Source: Pedosphaera sp.
GTDB lineage: Bacteria > Verrucomicrobiota > Verrucomicrobiae > Limisphaerales > Pedosphaeraceae
Direction: 5' to 3'
Length of the DNA stretch: 6,414 bases
Assembly: GCA_028293265.1 (NCBI GenBank)
Contig: JAQGPB010000323.1
Coordinates: 1-6,414 of the forward strand
The position numbers and the translations under genes are program-made. The notes under the pieces are model-generated. The model saw only the letters and a program-made list of their open reading frames with translations. It made no database searches and was not told the DNA's origin. Each line of letters opens with the position of its first letter. The first letter of the stretch is position 1. Shown here piece by piece: positions 1 through 6,024 of the stretch.

Positions 1-1
1 G

Positions 2-805
2 AAAAAAGCCGGCATCGTCAACATGATCTGCCACAATTACCGCCGCATTCCCGCCATCGCGCAGGCGAAGAAAATGATGGAGGAAGGCGTGCTGGGGAGG
101 ATTTATCATTTTCGCGCGCGCTACGCGCAAGACTGGGCCTCTAGCCCCGATCTCCCTTTGATCTGGCGCATGCAAAAGGGCACGAGCGGCAGCGGCGCAT
201 TGGGCGACATCAATGCCCATATCATTGATCTGGGGCAATACTTGGTCGGCGAGTTGGACGAGGTCTGCGGCATGATGGACACATTTATCAAAGAGCGTCC
301 GCTGCTGGCCACGGCGGGAAAGACGCAGGGCATCGGCGGCAAATCCGGCAAAGGCATGGGCAAGGTGACGGTGGATGATTCGGCGTTGTTCATCGGCCGG
401 TTCAAAAACGGCGCGGTGGCCAACCTCGAAGCCACCCGTTTCGCGCCCGGCCGCAAGAACCACATTGAAATTGAAATCAATGGCTCGAATGGTTCCTTAT
501 TCTTTGATTTTGAGGATATGAACCGGCTCAAATTTTATGACAACACCGCACCCAAGGACCGCCAGGGTTTCAAGGACATTCTCGTGACCCAGGGCGGCGG
601 CATTCATCCGTATTTCGGCGCGTGGTGGCCGGTGGGGCATATCATCGGCTATGAGCATACCTTCATCCATACGGTCGTGGATTTTGTGAATGCCTGCGTG
701 GATGGCAAATCCGTGCAACCGACTTTTGCGGACGGCCTGCAAACCCAGCGCGTGCTGGCGGCGGTGGAAAAATCCTGCGATACACGCCGGTGGGTGAAGG
801 TTTGA
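2..805 (+). CDS. Gfo/Idh/MocA family oxidoreductase, C-terminal part (5' end outside window)
   Basis: The reading frame is open from base 2, so the gene runs in from the left edge and the ATG at 23 is an internal methionine, not the start. About 267 residues are visible to the TGA at 803-805. Family members are usually 350-400 residues, so most of the N-terminal Rossmann NAD(P)-binding domain is missing. The visible part opens with the domain-junction motif NYRRIPA (bases 38-58). It continues with GALGDINAHIIDLGQYLVGE (about 197-256), where the D..xH..D pattern carries the histidine (218-220) that is usually the catalytic acid/base in this family. The C-terminal beta-sheet domain follows (DDSALFIGRFKNGAVANLEATR, then YFGAWWPVGHIIGYEHTF). 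The family oxidises or epimerises sugars, inositols and related polyols in the cytoplasm; the substrate cannot be told from sequence. A Gly/Lys-rich stretch near 320-365 looks like a variable loop. The family call is firm; the specific role is open. Confidence 0.93.
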   Translation, partial: KKAGIVNMICHNYRRIPAIAQAKKMMEEGVLGRIYHFRARYAQDWASSPDLPLIWRMQKGTSGSGALGDINAHIIDLGQYLVGELDEVCGMMDTFIKERPLLATAGKTQGIGGKSGKGMGKVTVDDSALFIGRFKNGAVANLEATRFAPGRKNHIEIEINGSNGSLFFDFEDMNRLKFYDNTAPKDRQGFKDILVTQGGGIHPYFGAWWPVGHIIGYEHTFIHTVVDFVNACVDGKSVQPTFADGLQTQRVLAAVEKSCDTRRWVKV

Positions 806-807
806 TG

Positions 808-835
808 GGTGTTTCGTGCTGCGTGTTGCGTGTTA
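808..835. repeat. Degenerate heptanucleotide array after the oxidoreductase stop codon
   Basis: Four adjacent 7-base units read GGTGTTT, CGTGCTG, CGTGTTG and CGTGTTA. The array starts 2 nt after the TGA at 803-805. It has the same 7-base period as the arrays inside the two TPR genes and in the palindrome near 5100-5217, but a different consensus. It is not a hairpin by itself and has no recognisable promoter or operator. Function unknown. Confidence 0.7.
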
Positions 836-852
836 AGGCCGAACGCTGAAAC

Positions 853-880
853 CCTGCCGTATGCTCGCAGGCGGCATTTT
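853..880 (+). terminator. Weak candidate intrinsic terminator
   Basis: TGCCG (855-859) can pair with CGGCA (872-876) across a 12-nt loop, and four T residues follow directly (877-880). An alternative pairing is CCTGC (853-857) with GCAGG (867-871). The stem is only 5 bp and the T run is short, so this is tentative. The position suits termination of the oxidoreductase transcript before the next gene. I see no convincing promoter in the rest of the 806-923 gap. Confidence 0.3.
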
Positions 881-914
881 GCTTTGAAGCGGGTTGGTTT
901 TCTGGCATGGAGTT

Positions 915-918
915 GAGG
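915..918 (+). promoter_or_regulatory. Shine-Dalgarno site for the first TPR gene
   Basis: GAGG lies 5 nt upstream of the ATG at 924, with a second GGAG at 909-912. It supports ATG 924 over the in-frame TTG at 894. The paralog's protein also begins at exactly the residue equivalent to ATG 924. Confidence 0.6.
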
Positions 919-923
919 CTGAA

Positions 924-3020
924 ATGGCACGCCTTGAAGACCATCGCCAGGAACGGCTCGTTTGCCTGATATTGTTGCTGGGGACATTTTTCCTTTATTG
1001 CCCGGTCATCGGCTATGACTTTATCACTTATGATGATCCGCAATACATTCTCAGCAATCCTCATGTTCGCAACGGACTGAGGTTGGCGGGAGTAAGTTGG
1101 GCGACCACCACGCTTTACTTCTCGAGCTGGCATCCTTTGACCTGGATTTCGCATATGCTGGACTGCCAGTTATATGGCGTGCAGCACCCTGGCGGTCATC
1201 ACCTGACCAACCTCCTGTTTCATGCCGTCAATGCCGCACTGCTCTTTATGGTCTTGCGACGCCTCACTGGCGCGCTGTGGCGCAGCGCCATGGTGGCGGC
1301 GTTGTTTGCATGGCATCCGTTCCGGGTGGAATCGGTCGCGTGGGTTTCGGACCGGAAGGACGTGCTGAGCGGCTTTTTCTGGCTGCTGACCCTGTGGGCG
1401 TATGTCCGTTACGTGAACGAGTCCAAATTACAAAGTCCAAAGTCAAAAGTTTGGTACGGCGTGACGTTGTTTTGTCTTGGCCTGGGGCTGATGTCGAAAT
1501 CCATGCTGGTGACGATGCCCTTCGTGCTGCTGCTGCTGGACTACTGGCCGCTCAAGAGAAGTGCGGAGTGCGGAGTGCGGAGTGCGGAGTTGGGAAAGGC
1601 AAGTGGCGTTCGAGCGTCTTCCTGGAGATGGCTTGTTTTGGAAAAGTTGCCGATGATGGCCATGGGAATGATTGCTGGCGCGCTGACATTTCTGGCACAG
1701 AAGGAAGGTGGTGCGTTGGCGAATCCGGTGGCGCTTTCATTCCTCGAGCGCATGGGCAATGCCTTGGTTTCTTATGTCCGGTATCTTGCCAAACTGTTTT
1801 GGCCGGTGGATTTGGCGGTCGTTTATCCAGTCCATCCTTGGCCGGCTTGGGCTTGCAGCGGCGCGGGATTATTGCTGGCGGCAATTTCGTTTCGGGCAAT
1901 TGTAACGATGCGTCGGCAGCCGTATTTTTTCACTGGATGGTTTTGGTTTTTGGGAACATTGGTGCCGGTGATCGGACTGATTCAACTTGGGATTCAGGCG
2001 ATGGCGGATCGTTATACCTACCTGCCGTTGATCGGCATCTTTATCGCGCTGATATGGGGCAGCGCGGAACTGACAACCGGTTGGGAACGGCGCGGTTTCG
2101 CTTTGACGGCGGCCAGCGCTTTGATTCTTTTGGCCTGCGTGGCGGTCACTTCGGTTCAGTTGCGCTATTGGAAAAACACTCTGACGCTCTTCACACGCGC
2201 ACTGGCAGTGACGGGAGATAATTTCATCATCCATGAAGGGCTCGGCTTGGCATTGGACGAGCGCGGCAATTATGATGAAGCGATGGCGCATTATAAATTG
2301 GCCCACGAAGAACAGCCGGATTCGCCGGTGGCGCTTTATCGCATGGGATTGAACCATGCCCGGCACGGCGATTATGCAACTGCCGTCGGGTTCTACCAGG
2401 AGGCAATGCGTCACGGACCGGATTCCTCCACCGTGCGATTCAACCTCGCCAATGCGTTGGCCGCATTGGGAAAAACTGACGACGCTGCCGCGCAATATTC
2501 GCAATCCCTGCGTCTTGATCCCAATTCCGCGGACGTTCACAACAACTTGGGAACGATGCTGGCCCATTTGGGACGGTTGCCCGAGGCGTTGGCTCAATTT
2601 GAAGAGGCATTGCGGCTCAAGCCTGATTATCCCGAGGCGCACGATGAAATGGGCGGAGTGCTGTTCAAGTTGGGACAGGCCGGCTTGGCGCAGACACATT
2701 ATGAAACAGCAGTGCGCCTGAAACCAGATTTCGCCCACGCGCAGATGAAACTTGGATTGATCTTGGCGCAACAAGGGCATTTGCAGGAAGCCGTGCCACA
2801 TCTGCTGGCCGCGCGCACTTTGGAGCCGCAGAATCCCGTCGTGTACTACAATCTCGGCGCTGCTTATGAGGCGCTTGGTCAGTTTGACGAGGCGGCGCGA
2901 GCTTTCGGCGAGATGGTGCGGCTCAAGCCCGGCGACGAGGAGGCACGCAAGCGGTTGGCACAAGTAGAAGCCGCGCTGCGTCCGAAACCCAACGACGCGG
3001 ACAAGGCAGTTGCCAAGTAA
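924..3020 (+). CDS. TMTC-like polytopic membrane protein with C-terminal TPR domain (paralog 1)
   Basis: A 698-residue protein if started at ATG 924. That start has GAGG 5 nt upstream, and its N-terminus aligns without gaps to the downstream paralog; the frame is open back to a TTG at 894. Residues 1 to about 412 contain roughly ten hydrophobic segments with family motifs: YDDP (36-39, in the first extracytoplasmic loop), SWHPLTWISHMLD (68-80), HPGGHHLTNLLFH (88-100), HPFRVESVAW (131-140) and ADRYTYLP (361-368). The layout resembles TMTC/DUF1736 proteins, GT-C-fold O-mannosyltransferases of the eukaryotic ER in which an acidic pair in loop 1 is catalytic; D37-D38 would match. Residues 433-670 form seven TPR repeats at exact 34-residue spacing. 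The inferred role is membrane glycosyl transfer to exported proteins, with TPRs binding partners; this is unproven. Two 7-bp repeat arrays are inserted in frame (residues about 167-175 and 213-224). The next gene starts 3 nt after the stop, so the two are probably cotranscribed. Confidence 0.88.
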   Translation: MARLEDHRQERLVCLILLLGTFFLYCPVIGYDFITYDDPQYILSNPHVRNGLRLAGVSWATTTLYFSSWHPLTWISHMLDCQLYGVQHPGGHHLTNLLFHAVNAALLFMVLRRLTGALWRSAMVAALFAWHPFRVESVAWVSDRKDVLSGFFWLLTLWAYVRYVNESKLQSPKSKVWYGVTLFCLGLGLMSKSMLVTMPFVLLLLDYWPLKRSAECGVRSAELGKASGVRASSWRWLVLEKLPMMAMGMIAGALTFLAQKEGGALANPVALSFLERMGNALVSYVRYLAKLFWPVDLAVVYPVHPWPAWACSGAGLLLAAISFRAIVTMRRQPYFFTGWFWFLGTLVPVIGLIQLGIQAMADRYTYLPLIGIFIALIWGSAELTTGWERRGFALTAASALILLACVAVTSVQLRYWKNTLTLFTRALAVTGDNFIIHEGLGLALDERGNYDEAMAHYKLAHEEQPDSPVALYRMGLNHARHGDYATAVGFYQEAMRHGPDSSTVRFNLANALAALGKTDDAAAQYSQSLRLDPNSADVHNNLGTMLAHLGRLPEALAQFEEALRLKPDYPEAHDEMGGVLFKLGQAGLAQTHYETAVRLKPDFAHAQMKLGLILAQQGHLQEAVPHLLAARTLEPQNPVVYYNLGAAYEALGQFDEAARAFGEMVRLKPGDEEARKRLAQVEAALRPKPNDADKAVAK
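1421..1448. repeat. In-frame heptanucleotide array A, copy in paralog 1
   Basis: Four 7-base units, GTCCAAA, TTACAAA, GTCCAAA and GTCAAAA, encode the hydrophilic stretch SKLQSPKSK. It lies between the hydrophobic segment ending WAYVRYV and the next one beginning near VWYGV, so in a loop. The counterpart in paralog 2 sits exactly 2100 bases downstream. Confidence 0.75.
1561..1595. repeat. In-frame heptanucleotide array B (GTGCGGA x4), copy in paralog 1
   Basis: Four perfect copies of GTGCGGA (1561-1588) are followed by a degenerate unit, GTTGGGA. Because 7 is not a multiple of 3, successive units are read in different frames and give SAECGVRSAELG, with period seven residues over 21 bases. It follows the hydrophobic segment ending LLLLDYWPLKR, in a predicted loop. 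The same array occurs at 3661 in paralog 2. Confidence 0.9.
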
Positions 3021-3023
3021 ATC

Positions 3024-5099
3024 ATGGAACGCACTGACAATGGCCGCCAAGTCTGGTTCATCTGCCTGGCTTTATGCCTGGGCACGTTTCTGTTGTACGG
3101 TGCAGTGCTCAAGCATAACTTCATCAATTTTGATGATCCCATTTATGTCACCGAGAACCCGTTCATTCAAAACGGAGTCACAGCTTCAACCTTGAGCTGG
3201 GCTTTGACCACGGGTCACGCCGGCAACTGGCATCCTTTGACCTGGATTTCGCACGCGCTGGATTGCCAGATTTATGGGTTGAAACATCCGGGCGGCCATC
3301 ATCTGACCAATCTGCTTTTTCATATTGCCAACACGCTGCTGCTTTTCCTGGTCTTGAGACGGATGACCGGCGCGGTTTGGCGAAGCGCAATGGTCGCCGC
3401 GTTGTTTGCCTGGCATCCGCTGCACGTAGAATCGGTCGCGTGGGTGGCCGAACGCAAGGATGTGTTGAGCACGCTGTTCTGGCTGCTGACCTTGTGGGCA
3501 TATGCGCGATATGTGACTGAATCCAAAGTTCAAAGTTCAAAGTCCAAGGCTTTTTATGGCGCGGCGCTGCTTTGTTTTGGCTTGGGCTTGATGTCAAAAC
3601 CGATGCTGGTGACGCTGCCGTTTGTGCTGCTCCTGCTGGATTTCTGGCCGCTCAAGAGAAGTGCGGAGTGCGGAGTGCGGAGTGCGGAATTGGGCACGTC
3701 GTCGGTGGTATTTGTGTCGCGGTGGAGGCATCTGGTGGCCGAGAAGGTGCCGTTCTTTGCCATCAGTCTGGTTTTGAGTGTGGTGACATTTCTCGTGCAA
3801 CGCCAGGGTGGTGCGGTGATGGAGATGAATAAATTTCCGCTTCCGATACGGGTGGGCAACGCGCTGATGGCCTATGCGGGGTATCTGAGAAAAATGTTCT
3901 GGCCCTCAGACCTGGCGGTGTTTTATCCGATTCCCAATTCCCTGCCCGCCTCACATTGGCTCGCGGCGGGCGCGTTGCTCGCGGCGGTTTCGGTGGTGGC
4001 TGTCGCGCTGGCACGAACGAGGCCGTACTTCCTTTTCGGCTGGCTCTGGTTTTTGGGAACGCTGGTGCCGGTGATCGGCTTGGTCCAAGTCGGGTCGCAA
4101 TCCATGGCGGATCGCTATACTTATATGCCCTTGGTTGGCATCGCCATCATCTTTGCCTGGGGCGTTGCGGATTTGTTTTGCGGGCGGCGTCTCGGTCGTT
4201 GGAACCTGAGTTGGGCGATTTTCGCACCGGTGCTGGCAGCGTGTGTGCTCATGACCTGGGAGCAATTGCCATATTGGCAAAACAGTGAAACTTTGTTCCG
4301 CCATGCGCTGGCCATGACCACCAACAATGTGGTCGCGCACATAGATCTCGGCCGCGCATTGGACGACGCTGGACGACCAGACGAGGCCAAAGCCGAATTT
4401 GCCGCCGCCTTGCGGATCGAGCCGGAGTCCCCCGCCACGCTCAACGGCCTGGGCGTTCATTTTGCCAAGCAAGGCGATATGACGAATGCACTGGGATATT
4501 ACGCTTCCGCATTGCGCAATCAGCCTTTTTATGGCGATGCCCATTACAACCTCGGCAATGTGCTGGCGCATGAGGGCAAGCTTGCCGAAGCGGCGGATCA
4601 ATATGCCGAGGCATTGCGCATCAAGCCGGATTCGCCGGATGCGCATAACAATCTCGGCGCGGTGCTGGCTGGATTGGGACAATTGGATGAAGCGGTGGCG
4701 CATTTCAAAAGTGCGTTGCGCTTGAGGCCGAATTATCCAGAAGCGCAGGACCAGTTGGGCGGAGTGATGGTAAAAATGGGGCGCTTGGATCTGGCGCGAA
4801 TCCATTATGGGGAAGCGGTGCGGCTGAAACCGGATTTTGTCCATGCACAACTCAAACTCGGCCTGGTAATGGCGCAACAAGGGGATGTGCAACCGGCCAT
4901 TCCGCATTTTCAAGCGGCGCTGGCGATTGAGCCGGCGAATGCGGACGGTTATTTCTATCTGGGGGCGTCTTATGGGGCGTTGGGAAATTGGGGGCTCGCG
5001 GCGCAGGCTTTTGACGAAGCTGTGCGACTAAAGCCTGGCGATGCGGAAGCGGGACGACGATTGGCGGAAGCGAAGGCGAAAGCGGGCAAACCGCATTAA
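3024..5099 (+). CDS. TMTC-like polytopic membrane protein with C-terminal TPR domain (paralog 2)
   Basis: A 691-residue paralog of the gene immediately upstream. It starts 3 nt after that gene's TAA, with no well-placed Shine-Dalgarno (AAGG is 17 nt away), which suggests translational coupling. By hand count, residues 61-170 of the two proteins differ at 26 of 110 positions, and they align without gaps up to about residue 300. The same motifs are present: FDDP (36-39), NWHPLTWISHALD (68-80), HPGGHHLTNLLFH (88-100), HPLHVESVAW (131-140) and ADRYTYMP (362-369). Seven 34-residue TPRs occupy residues 435-672, followed by a short Ala/Lys-rich tail. The inferred role is the same as paralog 1: a GT-C-type glycosyltransferase-like membrane domain with a TPR interaction domain. 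The loop after FDDP and the region about 300-335 diverge most, so acceptor specificity may differ. The stop codon is the first base triplet of the palindrome that follows. Confidence 0.88.
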   Translation: MERTDNGRQVWFICLALCLGTFLLYGAVLKHNFINFDDPIYVTENPFIQNGVTASTLSWALTTGHAGNWHPLTWISHALDCQIYGLKHPGGHHLTNLLFHIANTLLLFLVLRRMTGAVWRSAMVAALFAWHPLHVESVAWVAERKDVLSTLFWLLTLWAYARYVTESKVQSSKSKAFYGAALLCFGLGLMSKPMLVTLPFVLLLLDFWPLKRSAECGVRSAELGTSSVVFVSRWRHLVAEKVPFFAISLVLSVVTFLVQRQGGAVMEMNKFPLPIRVGNALMAYAGYLRKMFWPSDLAVFYPIPNSLPASHWLAAGALLAAVSVVAVALARTRPYFLFGWLWFLGTLVPVIGLVQVGSQSMADRYTYMPLVGIAIIFAWGVADLFCGRRLGRWNLSWAIFAPVLAACVLMTWEQLPYWQNSETLFRHALAMTTNNVVAHIDLGRALDDAGRPDEAKAEFAAALRIEPESPATLNGLGVHFAKQGDMTNALGYYASALRNQPFYGDAHYNLGNVLAHEGKLAEAADQYAEALRIKPDSPDAHNNLGAVLAGLGQLDEAVAHFKSALRLRPNYPEAQDQLGGVMVKMGRLDLARIHYGEAVRLKPDFVHAQLKLGLVMAQQGDVQPAIPHFQAALAIEPANADGYFYLGASYGALGNWGLAAQAFDEAVRLKPGDAEAGRRLAEAKAKAGKPH
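3521..3548. repeat. In-frame heptanucleotide array A, copy in paralog 2
   Basis: Four 7-base units, ATCCAAA, GTTCAAA, GTTCAAA and GTCCAAG, encode SKVQSSKSK in the loop equivalent to the 1421-1448 array. Individual units differ from those in paralog 1, so this array has drifted while keeping its length and reading frame. Confidence 0.75.
3661..3695. repeat. In-frame heptanucleotide array B (GTGCGGA x4), copy in paralog 2
   Basis: Four perfect GTGCGGA units (3661-3688) are followed by a degenerate unit, ATTGGGC, again encoding SAECGVRSAELG. The perfect part and the 17 bases before it are identical to paralog 1 (1544-1588 versus 3644-3688, 45 nt), although the flanking codons differ at many third positions. 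Confidence 0.9.
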
Positions 5100-5217
5100 G
5101 CACCAAGCACCAACATCCAAGCTCTAGAGAATAACCAAGCTCCAATCACCATGGACGTTGCTTGGAATTTGGTGTTTGGAGCTTCTCTGGAGCTTGGATG
5201 TTGGTGCTTGGTGCTTA
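5097..5217. repeat. Long palindrome of degenerate heptamers between convergent genes
   Basis: The left arm (5097-5131) and right arm (5183-5217) are 35 nt each and complementary at 34 of 35 positions; the exception would be a G:U pair in RNA read from the plus strand. The inner parts (5132-5150 and 5164-5182) match at 11 of 19 positions around a 13-nt loop (5151-5163). Each arm is built from 7-base units such as AAGCACC, AAGCACC, AACATCC and AAGCTCC. The element includes the TAA of the plus-strand TPR gene and abuts the TGA of minus-strand trpC, so it fills the whole gap between convergent genes. It could act as a bidirectional terminator or mRNA 3'-end stabiliser, but no T-run follows on either strand, so it is not a canonical intrinsic terminator. 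It could also be a dispersed MITE/REP-like repeat; no target-site duplication is evident. Confidence 0.88.
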
Positions 5218-6024
5218 TCAGTCCCTTCCCAACAATTCCGCCACTTTGGCTTTGATGTCGGGGTGCTTCATCAGTGATTCGCCGACCAAGATGGCTTGGG
5301 CTCCGCACTTGGCGAGGCGCTCGACATCCGCGCGGGTGTGGATGCCGCTTTCGGCAACCAGCAGTTTCTCGCGGCCATCGGGTGCGGCGCGCAGTTTTGC
5401 GGCCAGCCGTTCGGTGGTGGCGAGATCCACTTTGAAGATTTTGAGATCGCGATTGTTGACGCCGATCACCCTCGCACCGGCGGCCAGGGCGCGGTCCAAT
5501 TCGGCTTCGTCGTGGACTTCGACCAAGGCGGTCAAGCCGCCTTCAGTCGCCAGCGTGTGAAAATGTTTCAGTTGAGCGTCGGTCAAAATCGCCACGATCA
5601 ATAAAATTGCGTCCGCGCCCCATTCCACGGCTTCCAAGATTTGACGCTCATCTATGATGAAATCTTTGCGCAGCAATGGGAGCTTCACGACTTGGCGAAT
5701 CTGTTTGAGATACTCCAGCGAACCTTGGAAAAAATTTTCGTCGGTCAGCACTGAAAGGCAATCCGCGCCGGCCATCTCGTACTGCTGGGCAATCCGCACC
5801 GGGTCGAAATCCTTGCAGATCACGCCCGCGGACGGCGACGCTTTCTTCACTTCCGCAATCAATCCCACGCTGCCTTGTCGTGGACGACGCAAGGCCATTT
5901 CGAAGTCCAGCAACCCGCCGCGCGCTTGCGCGGCCGTTTGCAAATCCTGGGCAGAAACCGTGCGTTGCGGCAGCTTGGCCACTTCGATTTTTTTCTGCGC
6001 TACGATTTCGTCGAGGATGTTCAT
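5218..6024 (-). CDS. trpC: Indole-3-glycerol phosphate synthase
   Basis: A complete 268-residue TIM-barrel enzyme of normal length for a monofunctional TrpC. It converts 1-(2-carboxyphenylamino)-1-deoxyribulose 5-phosphate to indole-3-glycerol phosphate in tryptophan synthesis, in the cytoplasm. The active-site motifs are all present: [11 protein letters not shown] with E58 and K60, LLRKDFI with K120, VEVHDEAEL with E169, IGVNNRDL with N190, and AESGI with E225-S226. These match the catalytic and substrate residues known in the family (the Glu51, Lys53, Lys110, Glu159, Asn180 and Ser211 set of the Sulfolobus enzyme). The C-terminal phosphate-binding AILVGESLM is intact. The start ATG overlaps the stop of prfB by 4 nt (ATGA), and AAGGA lies 9 nt upstream. 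No other trp gene is in view, so tryptophan genes may be dispersed in this genome, or further genes may lie outside the window. The gene ends against the palindrome. Confidence 0.97.
   Translation of the reverse strand: MNILDEIVAQKKIEVAKLPQRTVSAQDLQTAAQARGGLLDFEMALRRPRQGSVGLIAEVKKASPSAGVICKDFDPVRIAQQYEMAGADCLSVLTDENFFQGSLEYLKQIRQVVKLPLLRKDFIIDERQILEAVEWGADAILLIVAILTDAQLKHFHTLATEGGLTALVEVHDEAELDRALAAGARVIGVNNRDLKIFKVDLATTERLAAKLRAAPDGREKLLVAESGIHTRADVERLAKCGAQAILVGESLMKHPDIKAKVAELLGRD

Noticed and set aside
23..25. ATG at 23 as the start of the oxidoreductase
   Set aside because: The frame is open to base 2, and the protein there is already at the end of the N-terminal domain; the gene is cut by the window edge.
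894..923. TTG at 894 as the start of the first TPR gene, adding 10 residues
   Set aside because: ATG 924 has a well-spaced GAGG, and from it the protein aligns residue for residue with the paralog's N-terminus.
1561..1595. Possible CRISPR-like repeat
   Set aside because: The units are directly adjacent 7-mers without spacers, and no cas gene is present.
1097..2221. Plus-strand open frame of 374 codons within the first TPR gene
   Set aside because: An out-of-frame shadow; the overlapping frame has the conserved motifs and the paralog match.
1869..3050. Long minus-strand open frame of 393 codons opposite the first TPR gene, and a similar 320-codon one at 3951-4913
   Set aside because: They lie antisense to well-supported coding sequence, are rich in His/Gln/Arg as expected of a GC-rich antisense frame, resemble each other only because the sense genes are paralogs, and show no recognisable domain.
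5097..5217. Classical insertion sequence or canonical intrinsic terminator
   Set aside because: There is no transposase, target-site duplication or T-run; it is kept only as a palindromic repeat of unknown function.
5162..5560. Plus-strand open frame across the palindrome and the trpC 3' end
   Set aside because: It is antisense to a complete trpC with all catalytic residues; its N-terminus is simply the translated repeat.
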